Part shown: in pieces, positions 54,927-64,000 of the stretch
Position numbering within the stretch: position 1 is the first letter of the stretch
How the letters are laid out: each line of letters begins with the position of its first letter
Assembly (NCBI RefSeq): GCF_022539505.1
Contig: NC_061514.1
Location: 333,109,090 to 333,173,089 of the forward strand
Direction: 5' to 3'
DNA: 64,000 nucleotides
From: Lolium rigidum
Lineage: Eukaryota > Streptophyta > Magnoliopsida > Poales > Poaceae
Position numbers and translations under genes: made by a program
Notes under the pieces: model-generated
Told to the model about the DNA's origin: nothing
Database searches by the model: none
The model's input: the letters and a program-made list of their open reading frames with translations, nothing else

Positions 54927-57900
54927 GACTATGCCGCCGGAGGTTCAAAATGGGTACTTGATAGTGGATGTACAAGTCATATGACCGGCGGCAAGAACCT
55001 CGTCAAGGAGTTGAGGCCTAACATAAACAATATCACCGTCTCCTTTGGCGATAATTCTACATCCGAGGTATTGGGTTTTGGCAAGGTTGTGGTTGCACAC
55101 AACATTACTCTTGTGGATGTCATGCTTGTCAAAACCCTTGGTTACAATTTACTTTCCGTTTCCGCCCTTGGCAAGATGGGTTTCGCCGTCTTTATTGATA
55201 ATGATATTGTGGTCCTCTTGTGGAGCAAGACTCTAAAAGTCGCTTTCGTTGGGTATCGCGAACACAACTTGTATGTGGTAGACTTTTCGGAGAAAACCAC
55301 GTCAAGTGCGATGTGCCTATTCGGAAAGGCGGATGTGGGTTGGTTGTGGCATCGCCGCTTGTCCCATGTCAACATGAGAACTTTGCAAAGTCTTCACAAG
55401 GGGAACCATATTGTGGGACTAATGGAAAATGTGTCTTTTGCCAAAGATCGTGTTTGTAGGGCTTGTGTTGAAGGCAAAATGCATGACTCTCCGCATCCAA
55501 GCAAGACTATCATCTCTTCCAAGAGGATCTTGGAGCTCCTTCATGTGGATCTCTTTGGTCCCGTCACTCATGCAAGTCTTGGTGCGAAGAAACATTGCTT
55601 GGTGATTGTCGATGACTACTCAAGATACACTTGGGTCTACTTTCTCAAGACGAAAGATGAGACTCAACAAATATTCATTGACTTTGCCACCGAGGTGCAA
55701 CACCAACACAACCTCCTCATTATGGCAATAAGAAGTGACAATGGCTCCAAGTTCAAGAACTATACACTCAATGAGTTTCTTAGTGATGAGGGGATTCGTC
55801 ATCAATATTCCGCTGCTTACACCCCTCAACAAAATGGTGTTGCGGAGAGGAAGAACCGGACTCTTATGGATATGGCAAGATCTATGATGGCGGAGTATAA
55901 ATCCCGTTATAACTTTTGGGCCGAAGCCATCTCCACCGCTTGTCACTCTTCTAACCGGCTCTATCTCCGCAAGGGCTTGAACAAGACTCCATATGAAATA
56001 CTCACCGGGAACAAGCCTAATATCTCATATTTCAAGGTGTTCGGGTGTAAGTGTTTCTACAAAATCAAAGGAGTTCGTTTATCTAAATTTGCTCCTAAAG
56101 CTTTGGAGGGTATATTTGTTGGTTACGGTGCCGAATCTCACACTTATAGAATCTTTGATATATCTTCCAAGATTATCATTGAATCTTGTAGTGTGAAGTT
56201 CGAAGAAAATGATGGCTCCCAAGTGGGGCAAGTTGATGTTTGTGCGGGTGATGAAATACCTCAAGATGCCATAGTAAGAATGGGTGTGGGATTTTTCCGC
56301 CCCATTGAGGGACACGGTGTGGCGTCTCGGGAAGAACTATGCTCTACCACGGTGGAGCCCTCATCTTCTCAACATCAACAAACCCTACCAAGTGAAGCAT
56401 ATGATGCACCAACCCAAGAACAAGAACAAGACCCTCCCTCTTGTGTGCAAGATCAAGGACAAGATCAAGGACAAGGTCAACCAAGCATTCATGATGGCTC
56501 CCATGAGGATCCAATCAACTCTTGCCCTTCTCCGGAGATTGTTCAAGATCAAGCACATGAGGATGAGCAACCTCAAGAAATTGAGGAAGCTCAAGTTGAA
56601 GGTCAAGACGGGGACCCAAAAGATCAAGCTGATCAAGTGACACCTCCAAGGCCAAGAAGAACCAAGGAGGAGATCGAGGCCCGTCGTCTAGCAAGAAGAG
56701 ATAGGAACCTTGAACTTCGTGGACACACTCATGACAAGGTTCTTGGTGATGTAAGGGCAAAGGTTTCCACAAGAAGGAAATTGGCTAACTTTAGCAATCA
56801 TCATGTGTATATCTCCTTAGTGGAACCCAAGAAAGTATTTGAAGCCCTTGAAGATTCGGATTGGTTGGAAGCTATGCACGAAGAACTCAACAACTTCAAG
56901 CGCAACAAAGTATGGACCTTAGTAGAGAAGCCAAAGGGGTGCCGCAATGTTATAGGCACTAAATGGATTTTCAAGAACAAGCAAGATGAGTTTGGAAATG
57001 TTGTGAGGAACAAGGCAAGATTGGTGGCTCAAGGGTTCTCTCAAGTTGAGGGAATTGACTTTGGAGAAACCTATGCTCCCGTGGCTCGCCTTGAGTCCAT
57101 CCGTATCCTTCTTGCTTATGCATCGCATCATAACTTTAAGTTACAACAAATGGATGTGAAAAGTGCATTTCTTAATGGTCATTTGCATGAAGAGGTTTAT
57201 GTTAAGCAACCCCCGGGGTTCGAGGATCTCAAATTTTCTAACCATGTCTACAAGCTTGATAAAGCACTTTATGGTCTCAAACAAGCTCCTAGAGCTTGGT
57301 ACGAGCACCTTAAGGAATTGTTGGTAGACCGTGGGTTTGATGTTGGACTAATCGATCCCACTCTTTTTACTAAGATGGTCAATGGGGAGCTTTTCGTTTG
57401 CCAATTATATGTTGATGATATTATCTTTGGCTCTACTAACAAAGCTTTCAATGATGAATTCTCAAAGCTTATGACCGATAGGTTTGAGATGTCTATGATG
57501 GGAGAGATGAAGTTCTTCCTTGGTTTTGAAATCAAGCAATTGAGGGAAGGAACCTTCATCAATCAAGCAAAATATCTCCAAGACATGCTCAAGAGGTTCA
57601 AGATGACCGAGATGAAGGGTGTGGCCACTCCTATGGTTACCAAATGTCATCTTGCATTAGATCCCAATGGTAAAGAGGTGGATCAAAAGGTATATCGCTC
57701 CATGATTGGATCCTTGCTTTACCTTTGTGCATCTAGACCGGACATAGTGTTGAGTGTTGGTGTGTGTGCAAGGTATCAAGCTTCTCCTAAGGAGAGCCAC
57801 ATGATGGCTCTCAAAAGAATCTTTCGATATTTGGTTGATACCCCAAGATATGGTATTTGGTACCCCAAAGGCTCAAGTTTTATTCTCAATGGATATACCG

Positions 57901-58361
57901 ATGCGGATTGGGCGGGTGACAAGGATGATAGGAAATCAACTTCCGGGGCTTGCCAATTCCTTGGTAGGTCCTTGGTGTGTTGGTCTTCTAAGAAGCAAAA
58001 TTGTATATCTCTCTCCACCGCCGAAGCCGAATATGTTGCCGCCGCAAGTGGATGCACTCAATTGTTATGGATGAGGCAAACTTTAAAGGAATACGGTGTC
58101 ATTTGTGACAAAGTGCCTCTATTATGTGACAATGAAAGTGCCATCAAGATTGCCTATAATCCGGTGCAACATTCAAGAACGAAGCATATTGAGATCCGGA
58201 ATCATTTCATTAGGGATCATGTTGCCCGTGGTGATATTGAGCTTATCTATGTTCCTACCAAAGATCAACTTGCCTATATATTCACGAAGCCTCTTGATGA
58301 AGCAAGGTTCTCTTATTTGAGGAATGAGCTAAATATCATTGATTCAAGGAGTATAGCTTGA
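54927..58361 (+). CDS. pol: TE-D pol: protease, integrase, RT and RNase H, open frame
   Basis: The frame is open from just after a TAG at 54924-54926 to the stop at 58359-58361; the first ATG is at 54981 (1126 residues from there). The protease active site [11 protein letters not shown] lies before that ATG. Counting from it: GAG-pre-integrase zinc residues H124, H129, C159, C162; integrase triad D190 (HVDLFGPV), D253 (RSDNGS) and E289 ([10 protein letters not shown]); RT with [10 protein letters not shown] and YVDD at 810-813; RNase H with DADWAGD near 974 and STAEAEYVA. Copia order is kept. How it is expressed from gag is unclear: it is in another frame and follows a TAG. No frameshift inside, so the insertion may be fairly young. 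Confidence 0.92.
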   Translation, partial: DYAAGGSKWVLDSGCTSHMTGGKNLVKELRPNINNITVSFGDNSTSEVLGFGKVVVAHNITLVDVMLVKTLGYNLLSVSALGKMGFAVFIDNDIVVLLWSKTLKVAFVGYREHNLYVVDFSEKTTSSAMCLFGKADVGWLWHRRLSHVNMRTLQSLHKGNHIVGLMENVSFAKDRVCRACVEGKMHDSPHPSKTIISSKRILELLHVDLFGPVTHASLGAKKHCLVIVDDYSRYTWVYFLKTKDETQQIFIDFATEVQHQHNLLIMAIRSDNGSKFKNYTLNEFLSDEGIRHQYSAAYTPQQNGVAERKNRTLMDMARSMMAEYKSRYNFWAEAISTACHSSNRLYLRKGLNKTPYEILTGNKPNISYFKVFGCKCFYKIKGVRLSKFAPKALEGIFVGYGAESHTYRIFDISSKIIIESCSVKFEENDGSQVGQVDVCAGDEIPQDAIVRMGVGFFRPIEGHGVASREELCSTTVEPSSSQHQQTLPSEAYDAPTQEQEQDPPSCVQDQGQDQGQGQPSIHDGSHEDPINSCPSPEIVQDQAHEDEQPQEIEEAQVEGQDGDPKDQADQVTPPRPRRTKEEIEARRLARRDRNLELRGHTHDKVLGDVRAKVSTRRKLANFSNHHVYISLVEPKKVFEALEDSDWLEAMHEELNNFKRNKVWTLVEKPKGCRNVIGTKWIFKNKQDEFGNVVRNKARLVAQGFSQVEGIDFGETYAPVARLESIRILLAYASHHNFKLQQMDVKSAFLNGHLHEEVYVKQPPGFEDLKFSNHVYKLDKALYGLKQAPRAWYEHLKELLVDRGFDVGLIDPTLFTKMVNGELFVCQLYVDDIIFGSTNKAFNDEFSKLMTDRFEMSMMGEMKFFLGFEIKQLREGTFINQAKYLQDMLKRFKMTEMKGVATPMVTKCHLALDPNGKEVDQKVYRSMIGSLLYLCASRPDIVLSVGVCARYQASPKESHMMALKRIFRYLVDTPRYGIWYPKGSSFILNGYTDADWAGDKDDRKSTSGACQFLGRSLVCWSSKKQNCISLSTAEAEYVAAASGCTQLLWMRQTLKEYGVICDKVPLLCDNESAIKIAYNPVQHSRTKHIEIRNHFIRDHVARGDIELIYVPTKDQLAYIFTKPLDEARFSYLRNELNIIDSRSIA

Positions 58362-58365
58362 CCAT

Positions 58366-59961
58366 TGATGGCGTGTAACTCACACGTTCGTTGGGAACCC
58401 CAAGAGGAAGGTATGATGCGCACAGCAACAAGTTTTCCCTCAGAAAGAAACCAAGGTTTATCGAACCAGGAGGAGCCAAGAAGCAAGTTGAAGGTTGATG
58501 GCGGCGGGATGTAGTGCGGCGCAACACCGGGGATTCCGGCGCCAACGTGGAACTCGCACAACACAACCAAAGTACTTTGCCCCAACGAAACAAGTGAGGT
58601 TGTCAATCTCACCGGCTTGCCGTAACAAAGGATTAGATGTATAGTGTGGATGATGATTGTTTGCAGAAAACGAGTAGAACAAGTATTGCGATAGATTGTA
58701 TTCAATGTAAAAGAATGGACCGGGGTCCACAGCTCACTAGAGGTGTCTCTCCCATAAGATAAATAGCATGTTGGGTGAACAAATTACGGTCGGGCAATTG
58801 ACAAATAGAGAGGGCATGACCATGCACATACATGATATGATGAGTATTGTGAGATTTAATTGGGCATTACGACAAAGTACATAGACCGCTATCCAGAGCA
58901 TGCATCTATGCCTAAAAAGTCCACCTTCGGGTTATCATCCGAACCCCTTCCAGTATTAAGTTGTAAACAACGAGACAATTGCATTAAGTATGGTGCGTAA
59001 TGTAATCAATAACTACATCCTTAGACATAGCATCAATGTTTTATCCCTAGTGGCAACAACACATCCACAACCTTAGAACTTTCTGTCACTGTCCCAGATC
59101 TAATGGAGGCATGAACCCACTATCGAGCATAAATACTCCCTCTTGGAATTAAGAGCAAAAACTTAGCCAGAGCCTCTACTAATAACGGAGAGCATGCAAG
59201 ATCATAAACAACACATAGGTAATAGATTGATAATCAACATAACATAGTATTCTCTATCCATCGGATCCCGACAAACACAACATATAGCATTACAGATAGA
59301 TGATCTTGATCATGTTAGGCAGCTCACAAGATCCAACAATGAAGCACATGAGGAGAAGACAACCATCTAGCTACCGCTATGGACCCATAGTCCAGGGGTG
59401 AACTACTCACTCATCACTCCGGAGGCGACCATGGCGGTGAAGAGTCCTCCGGGAGATGATTCCCTCTCCGGCAGGGTGCCGGAGGCGATCTCCTGAATCC
59501 CCCGAGATGGGATTGGCAGCGGCGGCGTCTCTGGAAGGTTTTCCGTATCGTGGCTCTCGGTACTGGGGGTTTCGCGACGAAGGTTTTAAGTAGGTGGAAG
59601 GGCAACGCGGGGGGCCACACGAGGGCCCCACACACCAGGGCCGCACGGCGAAGACCTGGGCCGCGCCGCCCTGTTGTGGCGGCGCCTCGTGGCCCCACTT
59701 CCTTTCCCCCTCGGTCTTCTGGAAGCTTCGTGCAAAAATAGGCCCCTGGGCGTTGATTTCGTCCAATTCCGAGAATATTTCCTTACTAGGATTTCTGAAA
59801 CCAAAAACAGCAGAAAACAGCAACTGGCTCTTCGGCATCTTGTTAATAGGTTAGTGCCGGAAAATGCATAAATACGACATAAAGTGTGTATAAAACATGT
59901 AGATATCATCAATAATGTGGCATGGAACATAAGAAATTATCGATACGTCGGAGACGTATCA
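58366..59961 (-). repeat. TE-E 3' LTR
   Basis: Plus-strand ends TGATGGCGTG and GACGTATCA. The right end matches the end of the TE-B LTR (GGACGTATCA), supporting a common lineage. A GC-rich stretch at 59420-59720 gives spurious ORFs on both strands. The partner LTR is outside the window. Confidence 0.85.
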
Positions 59962-59977
59962 GCATCCCCAAGCTTAG
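59962..59977 (-). other. TE-E polypurine tract
   Basis: On the minus strand CTAAGCTTGGGGATGC directly precedes the LTR. Two further copies of the same motif lie inside the element at about 61860-61875 and 61917-61932. Confidence 0.8.
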
Positions 59978-62568
59978 TTCCTGCTCGTCCCGAGCAGGTA
60001 AACGATAACAAAGATAATTTCTGGAGTGACATGCCATCATAACCTTGATCATACTATTGTAAGCATATGTAATGAATGCAGCGATCAAAACAATGGTAAT
60101 GACATGAGTAAACAAATGAATCATAAAGCAAAGACTTTTCATGAATAGTACTTCAAGACAAGCATCAATAAGTCTTGCATAAGAGTTAACTCATAAAGCA
60201 ATAAATCAAAGTAAAGGTATTGAAGCAACACAAAGGAAGATTAAGTTTCAGCGGTTGCTTTCAACTTATAACATGTATATCTCATGGATAATTGTCAACA
60301 TAGAGTAATATAACAAGTGCAATATGCAAGTATGTAGGAATCAATGCACAGTTCACACAAGTGTTTGCTTCTTGAGGTGGAGAGAAATAGGTGAACTGAC
60401 TCAACATAAAAGTAAAAGAATGGTCCTTCAAAGAGGAAAGCATCGATTGCTATATTTGTGCTAGAGCTTTGGTTTTGAAAACATGAAACAATTTTGTCAA
60501 CGGTAGTAATAAAGCATATGTATCATGTAAATTATATCTTACAAGTTGCAAGCCTCATGCATAGTATACTAATAGTGCCCGCACCTTGTACTAATTAGCT
60601 CGGATCACCAAGATTATCATTGCAATGCACATGTTTTAACCAAGTGTCACAAAGGGGTACCTCTATGCCGCCTGTACAAAGGTCTAAGGAGAAAGCTCGC
60701 ATTTGGATTTCTCGCTTTTGATTATTCTCAACTTAGACATCCATACTCGGGACAACATAGACAACGAGATAATGGACTCCTCTTTTATGCATAAGCATGT
60801 AGCAACAATTAATGTTCTCATATGAGATTGAGGATATATGTCCAAAACTGAAACTTCCACCATGATTCATGGCTTTAGTTAGCGGCCCAATGTTCTTCTC
60901 TAACAATATGCATGCTCTAACCATTAAAATGAGTGGTAAATCTCCCTTACTTCTGACAAGACGTTCATGCATAGCAACTCACATGATATTCAAAAAAGAG
61001 TAGTTGATGGCATCCCCAGGAACATGGTTATCGCACAACAAGCAACTTAATAAGAGATAAAGTGCGTAAGTACATATTCAATACCACAATAGTTTTTAAG
61101 GCTATTTTGTCCCATGAGCTATATATTGCAAAGGCGAATGATGGAAATTTTAAAGATAGCACTCAAGCAATTTACTTTGGAATGGCGGAGAAATACCATG
61201 TAGTAGGTAGGTATGGTGGACACAAATGGCATAGTGGTTGGCTCAAGGATTTTGGATGCATGAGAAGTATTCCCTCTCGATACAAGGTTTAGGCTAGCAA
61301 GGTTATTTGAAACAAACACAAGGATGAACCGGTGCAGCAAAACTCACATAAAAGACATATTGTAAACATTATAAGACTCTACACCGTCTTCCTTGTTGTT
61401 CAAAACTCAATACTAGAAATTATCTAGACTTTAGAGAGACCAAATATGCAAACCAAATTTTAGCAAGCTCTATGTATTTCTTCATTAATAGGTGCAAAGT
61501 ATATGATGCAAGAGCTTAAACATGAGCACAAAAATTGCCAAGTATCAAATTATCCAAGACATTTTAGAATTACTACATGTAGCATTTTCCCGATTCCAAC
61601 CATATAACAATTTAACGAAGAAGATTCAACCTTCGCCATGAATACTATGAGTAAAGCCTAATGACATATTTGTCCATATGCAACAGCGGAGCGTGTCTCT
61701 CTCCCACACAATGAATGCTAGGATCCATTTTATTCAAACAAAAACAAAAACAAAAACAAATCGACGCTCCAAGTAAAGTACATAAGATGTGATGGAATAA
61801 AAATATAGTTTCAGGGGAGGAACCTGATAATGTTGTCGATGAAGAAGGGGATGCCTTGGGCATCCCCAAGCTTAGACGCTTGAGTCTTCTTAATATATGT
61901 AGGGGTGAACCACCGGGGCATCCCCAAGCTTAGAGCTTTCACTCTCCTTGATCATATTGCATCATTTCCCTCTCTTGATCCTTGAAAACTTCCTCCACAC
62001 CAAACTCGAAACAACTCATTAGAGGGTTAGTGCATAATAAAAATTTATATGTTCAGAGGTGACATAATCATTCTTAACACTTCCGGACATTGCATAAAGC
62101 TACTGGACATTAATGGATCAAAGAAATTCATCCAACATAGCAAAAGAGGCAATGCGAAATAAAAGGCAGAATCCGTCAAAACAGTAACGGTTCGTAAAGA
62201 CGAATTTTAAAATGGCACCAGACTTGCTCAAATGAAAATGCCCAAATTGAATGAAAGTTGCGTACATATCCGAGGATCACGCACGTAAATTGGCATATTT
62301 TGTCGAGCTACCTACAGAGAGGCAGGTCGAAATTCGTGACGAAGAAAGAAATTTGTTACTGCGCAGTAATCCAAATCTAGTATGAACCTTACTATCAAAG
62401 ACTTTACTTGGCACAACAATGCATAAAACTAAGATAAGGAGAGGTTGATACAGTAGTAAACAACTTCCAACACTCAAACATAAAATAAAAGTACTGTAGT
62501 AAAAACATGGGTTGTCTCCCATAAGCGCTTTTCTTTAACGCCTTTCAGCTAGGCGCAGAAAGTGTGTA
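59978..62568 (-). other. TE-E untranslated region between protease and 3' LTR
   Basis: No RT, RNase H or integrase motif in any frame that I can see. Similar in parts to 15282-17043 of TE-B. Short ORFs are not supported. Confidence 0.7.
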
Positions 62569-64000
62569 TCAAGTGTTATCAAGAGACGAAGTATCAACAT
62601 CATAACTTGTTCTAATAATAGAATCAAAAGGTAACTTCATTCTCTTCCTAGGGAAGTGTTCCATACCTTTCTTGAGAGGAAATTGATATTTAATATTACC
62701 TTCCTTCATATCAATGATAGCTCCAACAGTTCGAAGAAAAGGTCTTCCCAATATAATGGGACAAGTTGCATGGCATTCAATATCCAATACAACAAAATCA
62801 AAGGGGACAAGGTTATTGTTAACCATAATGCGAACATTATCAACTCTCCCCAAAGGTTTCTTTGTAGAATGATCAGCAAGATTAACATCCAAATAACAGT
62901 TTTTCAATGGTGGCAAGTCAAGCATATTATAAATCTTCTTAGGCATAACAGAAATACTTGCACCAAGATCACATAAAGCATTACAATCAAAGTCATTGAC
63001 CTTCATCTTAATGATGGGCTCCCAACCATCTTCTAGCTTTCTAGGAATAGAAGTTTCAAGTTTTAGTTTCTCTTCTCTAGCTTTTATGAGAGCATTTGTA
63101 ATATGTTTTGTGAAAGCCAAGTTTATAGCACTAGCATTAGGACTCTTAGCAAGTTTTTGCAAGAAATTTATGACTTCAGAGATGTGGCAATCATCAAAAT
63201 CCAAACCATTATAATCTAAAGCAATGGGATCATCATCCCCAATGTTGGAAAAAATTTCAGCAGTTTTATCACAGGCAGTTTCAGCAGTTTTAACAGTTTT
63301 TTGCAGTTTTGTAGGCTTTGCATTAGGAGTATAAACATTGCCAACACCAATTATTTTACCATTTATAGTAGGAGGTGCAGCAACATGTGGAGCATTGGCA
63401 TTACTAGTGGTGGTAATAGTCCAAACTTTAGCTACATTATTCTCTTTAGCTAGTTTTTCATTTTCTTCTCTTTCCCACCTAGCATGCAATTCGGCCATTA
63501 ATCTTATATTCTCATTAATTCTAACTTGGATGGCATTTGCTGTAGTAACAATTTTATTTTCAATATCCTTATTAGGCATAACTTTCGATTTCAAAAGATC
63601 AACATCAGAGGCAAGACTATCAACCTTAGAAGCAAGAATATCAATTTTATTGAGCTTTTCCTCAACAGATTTGTTAAAAGCAGTTTGTGTACTAATAAAT
63701 TCTTTAAGCATAGCTTCAAGACCAGGGGGTACACTCCTATTATTGTTGTAAGAATTCCCATAAGAATTACCATAACCGTTACCATTATTATAAGGATATG
63801 GCCTATAGTTATTACTAGAATTGTTCCGATAAGCATTGTTGTTGAAATTATTATTTTTAATGAAATTTACATCAACATGTTCTTCTTGAGCAACCAATGA
63901 AGCTAACGGAACATTATTAGGATCAACATTAGTCCTATCATTCACAAGCATAGACATAATAGCATCAATCTTATCACTCAAGGAAGAGGTTTCTTCGACA
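62569..64000 (-). CDS. gag-pro: TE-E gag-protease, partial (start outside the window)
   Basis: The minus-strand frame is open from the window edge to the stop at 62569, at least 476 codons. The codon at 63981 (TTG) is inside the frame, so it is not the start. An Asn-rich segment with YNNGNGYGNSYGNSY lies near 63790-63730. A heptad-like coiled-coil segment follows (EKLNKIDILASKVDSLASDV), with linker helices after it. The protease lies near 62990-62700, with CDLGASISVMPKKIY and later ILGRPFLRTVGAIIDMKEG, the Athila-type retropepsin. It ends TSYDVDTSSLDNT with no RT following. The frame is unbroken, unlike TE-A and TE-B. Confidence 0.88.
   Translation of the reverse strand, partial: VEETSSLSDKIDAIMSMLVNDRTNVDPNNVPLASLVAQEEHVDVNFIKNNNFNNNAYRNNSSNNYRPYPYNNGNGYGNSYGNSYNNNRSVPPGLEAMLKEFISTQTAFNKSVEEKLNKIDILASKVDSLASDVDLLKSKVMPNKDIENKIVTTANAIQVRINENIRLMAELHARWEREENEKLAKENNVAKVWTITTTSNANAPHVAAPPTINGKIIGVGNVYTPNAKPTKLQKTVKTAETACDKTAEIFSNIGDDDPIALDYNGLDFDDCHISEVINFLQKLAKSPNASAINLAFTKHITNALIKAREEKLKLETSIPRKLEDGWEPIIKMKVNDFDCNALCDLGASISVMPKKIYNMLDLPPLKNCYLDVNLADHSTKKPLGRVDNVRIMVNNNLVPFDFVVLDIECHATCPIILGRPFLRTVGAIIDMKEGNIKYQFPLKKGMEHFPRKRMKLPFDSIIRTSYDVDTSSLDNT

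Larger units (their letters stand above)
50811..58365 (+). mobile_element. TE-D: Ty1/copia element, SIRE/Maximus-like, interrupted by TE-E
   Basis: 5' LTR, methionine-tRNA primer binding site, gag with long coiled-coil C-terminus, and a pol with protease, integrase, RT and RNase H in copia order. The 3' LTR is not in the window because TE-E inserted just after the pol stop codon; it should lie beyond base 64000. The large gag with coiled coil suggests the SIRE (Maximus) lineage. Confidence 0.88.
58366..64000 (-). mobile_element. TE-E: Athila-like Ty3/gypsy element lacking pol, right end outside the window
   Basis: A 3' LTR (58366-59961), polypurine tract, 2.6 kb of untranslated sequence, then minus-strand gag-protease running off the window. 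It inserted in TE-D four bases after the pol stop; the left target site would be ACCAT (58361-58365). The LTR start TGATGGCGTG and the internal sequence resemble the Sabrina-type family of Triticeae (from memory, unverified). No RT, RNase H or integrase lies between protease and 3' LTR, so the copy is non-autonomous. Confidence 0.88.

Noticed and set aside
1..64000. tRNA, rRNA or CRISPR features
   Set aside because: No tRNA cloverleaf or rRNA core sequence was noticed and no spacer-repeat array exists; primer binding sites only mirror tRNA 3' ends. A covariance search was not possible.

Overview
The window is nuclear DNA of a grass, most probably a Pooideae cereal or relative (Triticeae or Aveneae type). 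Four things point there: GC-rich, intron-bearing plant genes; Stowaway and Tourist MITEs; large nested Ty3/gypsy and Ty1/copia elements; and LTR ends that look like the Athila-lineage families common in Triticeae. The family names are recognition from memory, not a database result.

Layout. Bases 1-13742 hold most of a minus-strand Ty3/gypsy element (TE-A) with unusually long (about 5 kb) LTRs, a gag-pol of chromovirus Tekay/Del type and an extra ORF upstream of gag. Four bases further on is a second minus-strand gypsy element of Athila type (TE-B, 13747-24299), bounded by two 1.5-kb LTRs, with a decayed gag-pol and a small extra ORF after integrase. A gene island follows. It holds a CCCH zinc-finger/RRM protein gene (26701-29478, 8 coding exons, one apparent GC-AG intron), a Mutator-like element with a perfect 9-bp target duplication and a MATE-transporter gene fragment (33466-35337), a Stowaway MITE nested in a Tourist-like MITE (37230-37965), an F-box gene (45996-47300, minus) and a plastid ferredoxin-reductase-like gene of the pKIWI502 family (49056-49937, minus). 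Between these lie a LINE remnant split by a rearranged copia element (TE-C, 41481-45123) and a second LINE fragment about 160 bp upstream of the reductase-like gene. From 50811 to the end a SIRE/Maximus-like copia element (TE-D, with a long uninterrupted pol frame) is broken 4 bp after its pol stop codon by another minus-strand Athila-like gypsy element (TE-E), which carries gag-protease but no recognisable pol in the window.

Function. Only three genes look like intact host genes: an RNA-binding regulator, an SCF substrate-receptor candidate and a plastid flavin/NAD(P) oxidoreductase. They do not form a pathway; the rest is transposon-derived.

A technical signal runs through the repeats. Paired LTR copies differ repeatedly at CTG/CAG versus CG-containing strings, often with 1-base indels. 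This looks more like methylation-linked base-calling error than biological divergence, and it may cause some of the frameshifts reported here.
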